Positions 8,808 through 15,641 of a stretch of 32,862 nucleotides of DNA are shown here, in pieces; the stretch's first letter is position 1, and each line of letters starts with the position of its first letter. The stretch covers positions 1 through 32,862 of the forward strand of contig NZ_JABCPZ010000115.1 of the NCBI RefSeq assembly GCF_013283785.1, given 5' to 3'. The position numbers were made by a program, and so were the translations under genes. The stretch comes from Nonomuraea antri. GTDB lineage: Bacteria > Actinomycetota > Actinomycetes > Streptosporangiales > Streptosporangiaceae. Under the pieces are notes generated by a model. The model saw nothing but the letters and a program-made list of their open reading frames with translations, did no database searches and was not told the origin of the DNA.

Positions 8808-8818
8808 GGAGGGTCACG

Positions 8819-10468
8819 ATGAGCCGCATCGTGCGCGCGCCGCGAGGTACGACGCTCACTGCCAAGGGGTGGCCGCAGGAGGCGGCGCTCCGCATGCTCC
8901 AGAACAACCTGGACCCGGAGGTGGCCGAGCACCCCGAGCAGCTCGTCGTCTACGGCGGCTCGGGCAAGGCGGCCCGTGACTGGGCCTCGTTCGACGCCAT
9001 GGTCAGGACGCTGACCACGCTCGAAGGCGACGAGACGCTGCTGGTGCAGTCGGGCCGTCCGGTGGGCGTCTTCCGCACCCACGAGTGGGCGCCCCGGGTG
9101 CTCATCGCCAACTCGAACCTCGTGCCCGACTGGGCGAACTGGGAGGAGTTCCGGCGGCTGGAGGCCGCCGGGCTCACCATGTACGGGCAGATGACCGCTG
9201 GCTCGTGGATCTACATCGGCACCCAGGGCATCCTGCAGGGCACCTACGAGACGTTCGCCGCGGTGGCCGCCAAGCGGTTCGGCGGCTCGCTGGCCGGCAC
9301 GATCACGCTGACGGCCGGGCTCGGCGGCATGGGCGGCGCCCAGCCGCTGGCCGTCACCATGAACGGCGGCGTGGCCATCTGCATCGACTGCGACCCCCGC
9401 TCGGTGCAGCGCCGCATCGAGCACCGCTACCTCGACGTGCAGGCGGCCACCCTCGACGAGGCGCTGCGCCTGGCCTACGAGGCCCGGGCGGCGCGCCGGC
9501 CGCTGTCGATCGGCGTGGTGGCCAACGCCGCCGAGGCCGTGCCCGACCTGCTGGCCCGGGGCGCCGAGATCGACATCGTCACCGACCAGACCTCGGCCCA
9601 CGACCCGCTCATGTACCTGCCGCTGGGCATCGCCTTCGAGGACATGGCCGCCGCCCGCGACAAGGACCCGGCCGGGTTCACCGAGCGGGCCCGCCACTCG
9701 ATGGCCCAGCACGTCGAGGCCATGGTCGGCTTCAAGGACGCCGGCGCCGAGGTGTTCGACTACGGCAACTCGATCAGGGGCGAGGCCAAGCTGGCCGGCT
9801 ACGAGCGGGCCTTCGACTTCCCCGGTTTCGTGCCCGCCTACATCAGGCCGCTGTTCTGCGAGGGCAAGGGCCCGTTCCGGTGGGCCGCGCTGAGCGGCGA
9901 CCCGTCCGACATCGCCGCCACCGACCGCGCCGTCCTGGAGCTGTTCCCCGACGACGAGCCGCTGGCCAGGTGGATCAGGCAGGCCGGCGAGAAGGTGCAC
10001 TTCCAGGGGCTGCCCGCGCGCATCTGCTGGCTCGGCTACGGCGAGCGCAACCTGGCCGGCGAGCGCTTCAACGACATGGTGGCCTCGGGCGAGCTGGCGG
10101 CGCCCGTCGTGATCGGGCGCGACCACCTCGACAGCGGCTCGGTGGCCTCGCCGTACCGCGAGACCGAGGCCATGGCCGACGGCTCCGACGCGATCGCCGA
10201 CTGGCCGCTGCTGAACGCCATGCTCAACACCGCCTCGGGCGCGGCCTGGGTGTCCATCCACCACGGCGGCGGCGTGGGCATCGGCCGCTCGATCCACGCC
10301 GGTCAGGTGACCGTCGCCGACGGCACCGCGCTGGCGCGCGAGAAGGTCAGCCGGGTGCTCACCAACGACCCGGGCACCGGCGTGATGCGTCACGTCGACG
10401 CGGGTTACGACGAGGCCGCCCAGGTCGCGGCCGAGCGGGGGGTCCGCATCCCGATGCGCGAGTCCTGA
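8819..10468 (+). CDS. hutU: Urocanate hydratase (urocanase)
   Basis: HutU converts urocanate to 4-imidazolone-5-propionate, the second step of histidine breakdown, in the cytoplasm, using tightly bound NAD+. The 549-residue product has normal family length. Typical urocanase segments are visible: QNNLDPEVAEHPEQLVVYGG near the start, then GRPVGVFRTHEWAPRVLIANSNLVP, MYGQMTAGSWIYIGTQGILQGTY, and GGMGGAQPLAVTMNGG in the NAD-binding region. ATG 8819 is chosen over the in-frame GTG 8795 because AGGAGGG lies five bases before it and homology starts there. The gene is monocistronic: a perfect hairpin follows it. The palindrome at 8792-8807 suggests co-regulation with the M20-hutF-hutI operon 3.9 kb downstream. 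No hutH (histidase) is present in this window. Confidence 0.97.
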   Translation: MSRIVRAPRGTTLTAKGWPQEAALRMLQNNLDPEVAEHPEQLVVYGGSGKAARDWASFDAMVRTLTTLEGDETLLVQSGRPVGVFRTHEWAPRVLIANSNLVPDWANWEEFRRLEAAGLTMYGQMTAGSWIYIGTQGILQGTYETFAAVAAKRFGGSLAGTITLTAGLGGMGGAQPLAVTMNGGVAICIDCDPRSVQRRIEHRYLDVQAATLDEALRLAYEARAARRPLSIGVVANAAEAVPDLLARGAEIDIVTDQTSAHDPLMYLPLGIAFEDMAAARDKDPAGFTERARHSMAQHVEAMVGFKDAGAEVFDYGNSIRGEAKLAGYERAFDFPGFVPAYIRPLFCEGKGPFRWAALSGDPSDIAATDRAVLELFPDDEPLARWIRQAGEKVHFQGLPARICWLGYGERNLAGERFNDMVASGELAAPVVIGRDHLDSGSVASPYRETEAMADGSDAIADWPLLNAMLNTASGAAWVSIHHGGGVGIGRSIHAGQVTVADGTALAREKVSRVLTNDPGTGVMRHVDAGYDEAAQVAAERGVRIPMRES

Positions 10469-10485
10469 CGGCGTCACGGCGGGCG

Positions 10486-10516
10486 GCGCCTGGTCTCAGC
10501 CAGTGAGACCAGGCGC
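10486..10516 (+). terminator. Hairpin terminator after hutU
   Basis: A perfect 13-bp inverted repeat, GCGCCTGGTCTCA (10486-10498) and TGAGACCAGGCGC (10504-10516), encloses the 5-base loop GCCAG. It begins 17 bp after the hutU stop, and no T-tract follows. An operator role for the downstream regulator gene is possible but less likely given its position. Confidence 0.8.
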
Positions 10517-10559
10517 TCCCGCGGGATGAGAATGCCGGTCGTGATGCGTTGGAGGTGGC

Positions 10560-11396
10560 GTGGCGGACGGATATCGCGGTGGGCTGAGCGTGCTCCTCGA
10601 CGGCCGGAGACTGTCGCCCGTGCAGCGGCGGATCGCCCACTACCTGTCCGAACACCTCGAAGAGGCGATCTTCCTGTCCAGCGTGGAGCTGGCCGAGCGG
10701 GCGGGCGTCAGCCAGCCGTCGGTGACCAGGTTCGCCATGGTGCTGGGGTTCGCCGGCTACCCGGAGCTGAAGCAGGCGCTGCGCCCGCTGGTGCTCGGCG
10801 GGGCGGTCGAGGCGCCGCAGGAGAGCCTGCTGCGCGGCGCCATCGACAGCGAGATACGCAACCTGGCCGTGGTGCGCGAGCGGCTGGCCGCCTTCCCGCT
10901 GAAGGAACTGGGCGAGTCGCTGGCCGCCACCGAGCCGCTGCCGGTGCTCGGGCTGCGCGTCTCGTGCGGGCTGGCCACCACGTTCGCGTACTACGCCCGG
11001 CGCATCCACCCCGACGTGCGGCTGCTCACCCACGGCGGCTCCGAGCTGGTCGACGGGCTGCACGCGGCCCGCAGGGCCGGGGCGGAATGGGTGGTGGCGG
11101 TGGTGCTGCCGCGCTATCCCAAGGAGGCCGTGCACGCCCTGGAGTACGCGGGGAAGCTGGGGCTCAAGGTCGCGGTCATCACGGACAGCCCGGACTTCCC
11201 CGCCGACGTGGTGCTCGACGCGCCGGTGGGCGACCGGCTGGTGTTCGACTCGCACGCGGCGCCGCTGGCCCTGGCCATGGCCCTGGTGGAGGCCATGGCC
11301 GACGCGGCGCCGCTGCGTACGCAGGCCAGGCTCGAGGAGTACGAGCGCATGACCGACGAAACCGGCGTCTTCCTATCCGGCGATCTTCCGCAGTGA
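10560..11396 (+). CDS. MurR/RpiR family transcriptional regulator (HTH plus SIS domain)
   Basis: This is a 278-residue DNA-binding regulator. It starts at GTG 10560 behind GGAGG (10551-10555). An N-terminal HTH_6 domain (about 15-80) includes LSSVELAERAGVSQPSVTRF, the recognition region typical of the family. A SIS sugar/phospho-ligand domain covers about 120-250 (VLGLRVSCGLATTFAYY, then VVAVVLPRYPKEAVHALEYA and VAVITDSP). It lies directly after hutU and between the two hut blocks that share a TGAATG-N4-CATTCA palindrome, and no HutC-type (GntR) protein is present. It is therefore the best local candidate for the hut regulator, though this is inference from position. RpiR proteins often bind short palindromes as dimers. 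Its 3' end overlaps the convergent ABC permease gene by 24 bp. Confidence 0.93.
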   Translation: MADGYRGGLSVLLDGRRLSPVQRRIAHYLSEHLEEAIFLSSVELAERAGVSQPSVTRFAMVLGFAGYPELKQALRPLVLGGAVEAPQESLLRGAIDSEIRNLAVVRERLAAFPLKELGESLAATEPLPVLGLRVSCGLATTFAYYARRIHPDVRLLTHGGSELVDGLHAARRAGAEWVVAVVLPRYPKEAVHALEYAGKLGLKVAVITDSPDFPADVVLDAPVGDRLVFDSHAAPLALAMALVEAMADAAPLRTQARLEEYERMTDETGVFLSGDLPQ

Positions 11397-12125
11397 GCGC
11401 ATCGACCAGGTCAGGGTCAGCACGGCCAGCGCGGCGAAGAGCGCGAACGAGATCGGGATCGCCGAGTCGCCGAGCTCGCCGGCGAACATCGCCCGCCCGG
11501 CCTCGACCGCGTGGAAGAGCGGGTTGATCGGGGCGAGCGCCTGCATCCAGCCGGGCGCGTGCTCGTTGATCGGGATGAACATCCCGGCGAGCAGCATGAT
11601 CGGCAGCATGAAGAGCTGGAGCGTCTGCGACATGCCGTTCTCGTCGCGGATGGTCAGCGCCATCGCCTGCGACAGGCTGGAGGCGAACAGCCCGGTCGCC
11701 GCCATCAGCAGGAGCAGCAGCACCAGTTCGAGCGCGCCGATGGTGAGCCCCATGAGCATGGCCACGACCAGCACCAGGATCGCCTGCACGACCAGCACCA
11801 CCATGTCCTTGGCGACCCGGCCGAGCACGATGGCCGGACGCCAGGCCGGGCTGACCGCGTAACGCTCCAGCGACCCGTTGCGCAGCTCGGCGAGCATGCT
11901 GAAGCCGGAGAACAGCGAGCCGAAAACGGCGATCATCATCATCGCCGCCGGGGTGAACGTCCGCAGCGCCTCGACCATGGTGCCGCCCGCCTCGAAGGGC
12001 CTCAGCAGCGGCGCGAACATGACCAGGTACAACACCGGCTGCAGAATGCCGAACAGCGGCCAGATCGGGTTGCTGAACGCCTTCTTCATCTCGTACCCGA
12101 GGAAGAGGAGGGTGTGGCGGATCAT
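11373..12125 (-). CDS. ABC-2 type transporter permease
   Basis: This 250-residue integral membrane subunit of an export-type ABC system belongs to the DrrB/ABC-2 family. It starts at ATG 12125, sharing ATGA with the stop of the ATPase gene (12122-12124), so translation is coupled. About six hydrophobic spans are visible: IWPLFGILQPVLYLVMFAPL near the start, AAMMMIAVFGSLFSGFSML, VVLVVQAILVLVVAMLMGL, LVLLLLLMAATGLFASSL, QLFMLPIMLLAGMFIPI and ISFALFAALAVLTLTW. The typical family feature P(L/I)xxAVEAxR appears as INPLFHAVEAGRAM. The open frame continues upstream to 12542, but that part is antisense to conserved ATPase codons. The gene is the last in the padR-ATPase-permease operon. The substrate is unknown; drug or lipid export is usual for the family. 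Confidence 0.93.
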   Translation of the reverse strand: MIRHTLLFLGYEMKKAFSNPIWPLFGILQPVLYLVMFAPLLRPFEAGGTMVEALRTFTPAAMMMIAVFGSLFSGFSMLAELRNGSLERYAVSPAWRPAIVLGRVAKDMVVLVVQAILVLVVAMLMGLTIGALELVLLLLLMAATGLFASSLSQAMALTIRDENGMSQTLQLFMLPIMLLAGMFIPINEHAPGWMQALAPINPLFHAVEAGRAMFAGELGDSAIPISFALFAALAVLTLTWSMRSLRKIAG

Positions 12126-13075
12126 GAAGCGGCTCCAGCGTCGCGGAGGGAGCGGCCGGTCTTGGCCAGGAACACGTCGTCGAGCGTGGAGCGGTCGAGC
12201 GCGATCGAGGTCAGCCCGATGCCCTGCTCCTCCAGGGCGCGCAGCAGCGCGGGCAGCGTGTGCTCGCCGTCGTCCACGTAGACGCGCAGCACGTCGTCGT
12301 CCACGCGGGTCTCGCGGGCGAACGGCTTGAGCGCCTCGGCGGCCCGCTCCAGGTCCTTCACCCGGAGCGAGACGACGTCGCCGGAGACCTCGCGCTTGAG
12401 CCCGTCCGGGGTGCCCTCGGCGACGATCAGGCCGTGGTCGACGATCACCAGCCGGTCGCAGAGCACGTCGGCCTCGTCCAGGTAGTGGGTGCTCAGCAGC
12501 ACGCTGGTGCCCAGCTCGCGCAGCAGCTTGATCTGGTCCCACAGGTTCGCCCGGTTCTGCGGGTCGAGCCCGGTGGTGGGCTCGTCGAGGAACAGCAGCG
12601 GCGGCGCGTGCACCAGGCCGAGCGCGATGGCCACGCGGCGCTTCTGCCCGCCGGACAGGGTGCGCCCCGGCCGGTCGGCGATCTCCTCCAGGTCGAACCG
12701 CTTGAGCACCTCGGCGGTCGCCTTCGACGGGTCGGCCACCCCGTGGATCTTCGCCGCCAGCATGATCTGCGCCCGCGCGGTGACGGTGTCCTCCACCCCG
12801 CCGGCCTGGCTGACGTAGCCGAGATTGCGCCGGACCGCGCCGGCCTCCTTGAGCAGGTCGTGGCCGGCGATCGTGGCCGTGCCCGAATCGGGGGTGATCA
12901 GGGTGGCCAGCATCCTGATCGTGGTGGTCTTGCCCGCGCCGTTCGGCCCGAGCACCCCGAAGATCTCGCCCTTCTCCACCCGCAGGTCCACGCCGCGGAC
13001 GGCCTCGACCGTCTGGGCGCCCTTACGGCTTCTGGTGGTGAAGGTCTTCGTTAAGCCCTGTGCATCGATGATCAT
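12122..13075 (-). CDS. ABC transporter ATP-binding protein, DrrA-like
   Basis: This 317-residue ATPase drives the permease encoded next to it. It starts at ATG 13075 with AGGAG about five bases before it; the longer frame to 13531 runs through padR and is rejected. The nucleotide-binding domain shows Walker A GPNGAGKTTT (43-52), a Q-loop at YVSQAGG, signature TLSGGQKRR, Walker B LLFLDEPTTGLD and switch His in LLSTHYLDEAD. The C-terminal ~80 residues, ending LDDVFLAKTG, match the DUF4162-type tail of DrrA-like exporters. It lies 8 bp downstream of padR and overlaps the permease start by 4 bp, so the three genes form one operon. Likely function: export of a toxic or secondary metabolite under PadR control. 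Confidence 0.94.
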   Translation of the reverse strand: MIIDAQGLTKTFTTRSRKGAQTVEAVRGVDLRVEKGEIFGVLGPNGAGKTTTIRMLATLITPDSGTATIAGHDLLKEAGAVRRNLGYVSQAGGVEDTVTARAQIMLAAKIHGVADPSKATAEVLKRFDLEEIADRPGRTLSGGQKRRVAIALGLVHAPPLLFLDEPTTGLDPQNRANLWDQIKLLRELGTSVLLSTHYLDEADVLCDRLVIVDHGLIVAEGTPDGLKREVSGDVVSLRVKDLERAAEALKPFARETRVDDDVLRVYVDDGEHTLPALLRALEEQGIGLTSIALDRSTLDDVFLAKTGRSLRDAGAAS

Positions 13076-13083
13076 GAATCTCC

Positions 13084-13617
13084 TCAGGGGAGGTCGCCGT
13101 CTTTCACCTTCTTCACTGCCTTTTCGCACCATTCGAGCTGGACGCGCAGCATGCCGGCGTTCAGCTCCAGGTTCTCGTCCGTGTGCCGCGGCGCGCCGAA
13201 CTGCTGTTTCGTGCCCTTGGCACGTTCGGTCATAGCGACCATCAGCCTGAGCTGCTCGACCCTGGCCTCCAGCGCACGCAACAGCTGCGACCGGTCGAGA
13301 CGGTCCATGTACATGACCGCGACCTGGAACGGGTCGACGATCGGCCGCAGCTCCACCCAGTACGACATGAGCATCCGGTGGAACTCGAAGCGGCCGTCGT
13401 CGGTCACCGCGTAGACAGTGGATCCGCCCTTGCCGCTCTCGACCACTTCGAGCAGTCCCTCGTCGGCCATCTTGCCCAGGCCGTGGTAGATCGAGCCGAA
13501 CGCGACGTTCGCCCAGGTGTCGGTGCCCCACGTCTCCAGCTGCCTGCGGACCTGGTAGCCGTTCAGCGGCCCGTCGAGGAGCGTGCCGAGGATGAGGATG
13601 CGCGTCGAGGACGACAT
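13084..13617 (-). CDS. PadR family transcriptional regulator
   Basis: This is a 177-residue repressor-type protein. The winged helix occupies about residues 1-85 (ILGTLLDGPLNGYQVRRQLE, then FGSIYHGLGKMADEGLLE and GSTVYAVTDDGRFEF, the wing). A C-terminal helical dimerisation domain follows (about 90-177, PadR C-terminal type, with VMYMDRLDRSQLLRALEARVEQL). It heads the operon with the ABC ATPase and permease and is divergent from the SDR gene at 13674. A near-perfect palindrome (13621-13644) starts four bases from its ATG, which predicts autorepression and control of both directions. In known PadR-ABC pairs the regulator senses the compound that the transporter exports; here the ligand is unknown. 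Confidence 0.93.
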   Translation of the reverse strand: MSSSTRILILGTLLDGPLNGYQVRRQLETWGTDTWANVAFGSIYHGLGKMADEGLLEVVESGKGGSTVYAVTDDGRFEFHRMLMSYWVELRPIVDPFQVAVMYMDRLDRSQLLRALEARVEQLRLMVAMTERAKGTKQQFGAPRHTDENLELNAGMLRVQLEWCEKAVKKVKDGDLP

Positions 13618-13620
13618 GTG

Positions 13621-13644
13621 CTCAAGTTTGTATTCAAATTTGAG
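13621..13644. promoter_or_regulatory. Palindromic PadR-type operator between padR and SDR
   Basis: CTCAAGTTTG (13621-13630), TATT, CAAATTTGAG (13635-13644) forms 10-bp arms with one mismatch. It sits four bases upstream of the padR ATG. On the plus strand, TTTGAG (13639-13644) could be a -35 for the SDR promoter, with TAAGCT (13661-13666) as its -10. AT-rich palindromes of this type are typical PadR targets; the assignment is by position. Confidence 0.75.
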
Positions 13645-13673
13645 TGCGTGTCAAGGTCATTAAGCTGACGGCC

Positions 13674-14360
13674 ATGACTGAACGACGATCAGCGCTGGTC
13701 ACCGGCGCTTCCCGGGGCGTCGGCGCGGCGATCGCCCGGGTGCTGGCGCCCACGCACGACGTCATCCTCGGCGGCAGGGACGAAAACGCGCTCGACGCCC
13801 TGGCCGCCGAGCTGCCCGGCGCGCGGCCCTGGCCGGTCGAGCTGACCCGGGTCACCGCCGCCGACCTCGACGCCGTCGACCGGCTCGACGTCCTCGTGCA
13901 CAGCGCCGGCGTCACCCACCTCGGGCCCATCGCCGGCCAGCCGATCGAGGTGTGGCGCCGGACCATGGAGCTCAACCTGTTCGCGGTGGTCGAGCTGACC
14001 AGGCTGCTGCTGCCCGCGCTCCGGCGGGCCGGCGGGCACGTGTTGTGCGTCAACTCCGGCGCCGGGCAGCGCGCGAACCCGGGCTGGGCCTCGTACGCGG
14101 CCAGCAAGTTCGCGCTGCGCGCCTTCGCCGACGCGCTCCGCCAGGAGGAGCCCGAGCTGCGCGTCACCACCGTCTACCCCGGCCGGGTGGCCACCGACAT
14201 GCAGCGCGGCGTGCGCGAGCAGGAGGGCGGCGCGTACGAGCCGGAGAAGTACCTGACGGCGGAGAGCGTCGCCCGCGCCGTGCTGGCCGCGATCGAGGCC
14301 GGGCCCGACGCGCACCTCACCGAGCTGACACTCCGGCCCAGTGCGGGCCCGGTCACCTGA
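13674..14360 (+). CDS. Short-chain dehydrogenase/reductase (SDR) family oxidoreductase
   Basis: This is a 228-residue NAD(P)-dependent oxidoreductase with a Rossmann fold. It shows the cofactor motif TGASRGVG (10-17), the structural motif VHSAGV (75-80, a variant of NNAG), catalytic Ser128 (VNSGAG) and Tyr141-xxx-Lys145 (YAASK). Arg14 after TGAS and the basic GGRDENA region (33-39) fit NADPH preference. ATG 13674 is chosen because homology begins there; the upstream GTG at 13644 lies inside the putative PadR operator. There is no ribosome site, but TAAGCT (13661-13666) lies eight bases before the ATG, so a leaderless mRNA is likely. It shares a control region with padR and may act on the compound that PadR senses. 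The substrate is unknown. Confidence 0.92.
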   Translation: MTERRSALVTGASRGVGAAIARVLAPTHDVILGGRDENALDALAAELPGARPWPVELTRVTAADLDAVDRLDVLVHSAGVTHLGPIAGQPIEVWRRTMELNLFAVVELTRLLLPALRRAGGHVLCVNSGAGQRANPGWASYAASKFALRAFADALRQEEPELRVTTVYPGRVATDMQRGVREQEGGAYEPEKYLTAESVARAVLAAIEAGPDAHLTELTLRPSAGPVT

Positions 14361-14394
14361 CCGCTGAATGAATCCATTCACTACAGTGGATCCA
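14358..14394 (+). promoter_or_regulatory. Promoter with hut box 2, upstream of the M20-hutF-hutI operon
   Basis: TGAATG (14365-14370), AATC, CATTCA (14375-14380) is the same palindrome as before hutU. It lies between a -35-like TGACCG (14358-14363) and a good -10, TACAGT (14382-14387), an ideal place for a repressor. The -10 ends six bases before ATG 14394, so transcription should begin at or near the start codon (leaderless). No Shine-Dalgarno sequence is present, which agrees. Confidence 0.7.
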
Positions 14395-15641
14395 TGCTTG
14401 AGCAACTCGCGCACGTAGGACGAGATCCCGCCACCAACGGCTACATCAGAGACGCCTGGTCGCACGCGGACCTGGAGCTGCGCGAGTGGTTCGCGGGCGA
14501 GGCGGCCAGGCGCGGGCTCGACCTGCGCGAAGATCGCAACGGCAACCTCTGGGCCTGGTGGGGCGACCCGTCGCACCGGCCCGGCGTGGTCACCGGCAGC
14601 CATCTCGACTCGGTGCGCCAGGGCGGCGCGTTCGACGGGCCGCTCGGCGTCGTGTCCGCCTTCGCCGCGCTCGACCTGCTGAAGGAGCGCGGCTTCCAGC
14701 CGGTGACCCCGCTCGGCGTGGCCTGCTTCACCGACGAGGAAGGCGCCAGGTTCGGCGTCCCCTGTGTCGGGTCGCGCCTGCTGACCGGGGCGCTCGCGCC
14801 GGAACGCGCGCTCGCGCTCACCGACGACGACGGCGACACCCTGGCCGAGGTCATGACCAGGGCCGGGCGCGAGCCGCGGCTGATCGGCCGCGACGACGAG
14901 ACGCTGGCCACCGTCGGCACGTTCGTCGAACTGCACGTCGAGCAGGGCCGCGCGCTGCACGGCCCGGTCGGCGTGGCCAGCGCCATCTGGCCGCACGGCC
15001 GCTGGCGCTTCGACTTCCTCGGCCAGGCCAACCACGCCGGAACCACCAGGCTGGGCGACCGCGACGACCCGATGCTGCCGTTCGCCCGCATGGTGCTGGA
15101 GGCCCGCGCGGCCGCCGCCCGCTACGGCGTGGTCGCCACCGTCGGCAAGGTGCGCGTCTCACCCGGCAACGCCAACGCGGTGCCCGGGCAGGTCTCGGCC
15201 TGGCTCGACGCCCGCGGCGCGAACGAGCGCGACGTGCGCGAACTCGTCGCCGAGCTGACCGACCACGCCGCGGGCGCCGCCGACGACGTGGCGCTGCGCG
15301 GCGGCATCGAGAACGGCGGCGGCGTGGCGGCCCGCGGCGGCGCGGCCGGGTCCGGCGTGGACGTCAGCGAGGAGTCCTGGACCCCGGTCGTCGACTTCGA
15401 CGCCGCGCTCAGGGACCGGCTGGCCGCCCTCGTGGGAGACGGCGACACGCCCGCGCAGATCCTGCCCACCGGCGCCGGGCACGACGCGGGAATCCTGGCC
15501 ACGGCGGGCATTCCGAGCGCGATGTTGTTCGTCAGGAACCCCACCGGTGTCTCCCATTCACCAGAAGAGCACGCCGAACAGGCAGACTGCGAGTCGGGGG
15601 TCGTGGCACTCGCGAACGTGCTGGAGGATCTGTGTCGCTGA
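14394..15641 (+). CDS. M20 family amidohydrolase in the hut operon (allantoate amidohydrolase-like; candidate N-formylglutamate deformylase)
   Basis: This 415-residue dinuclear-metal hydrolase of the allantoate amidohydrolase / N-carbamoyl-amino-acid hydrolase group probably acts on a small N-acyl or ureido compound. Metal ligands are visible: His70 (GSHLDS), Asp81 (GAFDGPLG), Glu115/116 (FTDEEG), His181 (ELHVEQG) and His388 (SHSPEEHAE). The dimerisation lid contains QANHAGTT (211-218) and PGNANAVPG (257-265). It is first in an operon with hutF and hutI and overlaps hutF by 10 bp. HutF makes N-formylglutamate, and no HutG is present, so this protein may remove the formyl group (inference from context; the usual family annotation is allantoate). 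Residues ~302-322 are a Gly/Ala-rich insert. The mRNA is probably leaderless. Confidence 0.9.
   Translation: MLEQLAHVGRDPATNGYIRDAWSHADLELREWFAGEAARRGLDLREDRNGNLWAWWGDPSHRPGVVTGSHLDSVRQGGAFDGPLGVVSAFAALDLLKERGFQPVTPLGVACFTDEEGARFGVPCVGSRLLTGALAPERALALTDDDGDTLAEVMTRAGREPRLIGRDDETLATVGTFVELHVEQGRALHGPVGVASAIWPHGRWRFDFLGQANHAGTTRLGDRDDPMLPFARMVLEARAAAARYGVVATVGKVRVSPGNANAVPGQVSAWLDARGANERDVRELVAELTDHAAGAADDVALRGGIENGGGVAARGGAAGSGVDVSEESWTPVVDFDAALRDRLAALVGDGDTPAQILPTGAGHDAGILATAGIPSAMLFVRNPTGVSHSPEEHAEQADCESGVVALANVLEDLCR

Noticed and set aside
12126..12542. N-terminal extension of the ABC permease up to 12542
   Set aside because: This stretch is the well-conserved 3' half of the ATPase gene in another frame; the ATGA overlap at 12122-12125 gives a natural start.
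13644..13673. GTG 13644 as the SDR start
   Set aside because: It lies in the PadR-type palindrome, and the extra ten residues precede the conserved SDR N-terminus.
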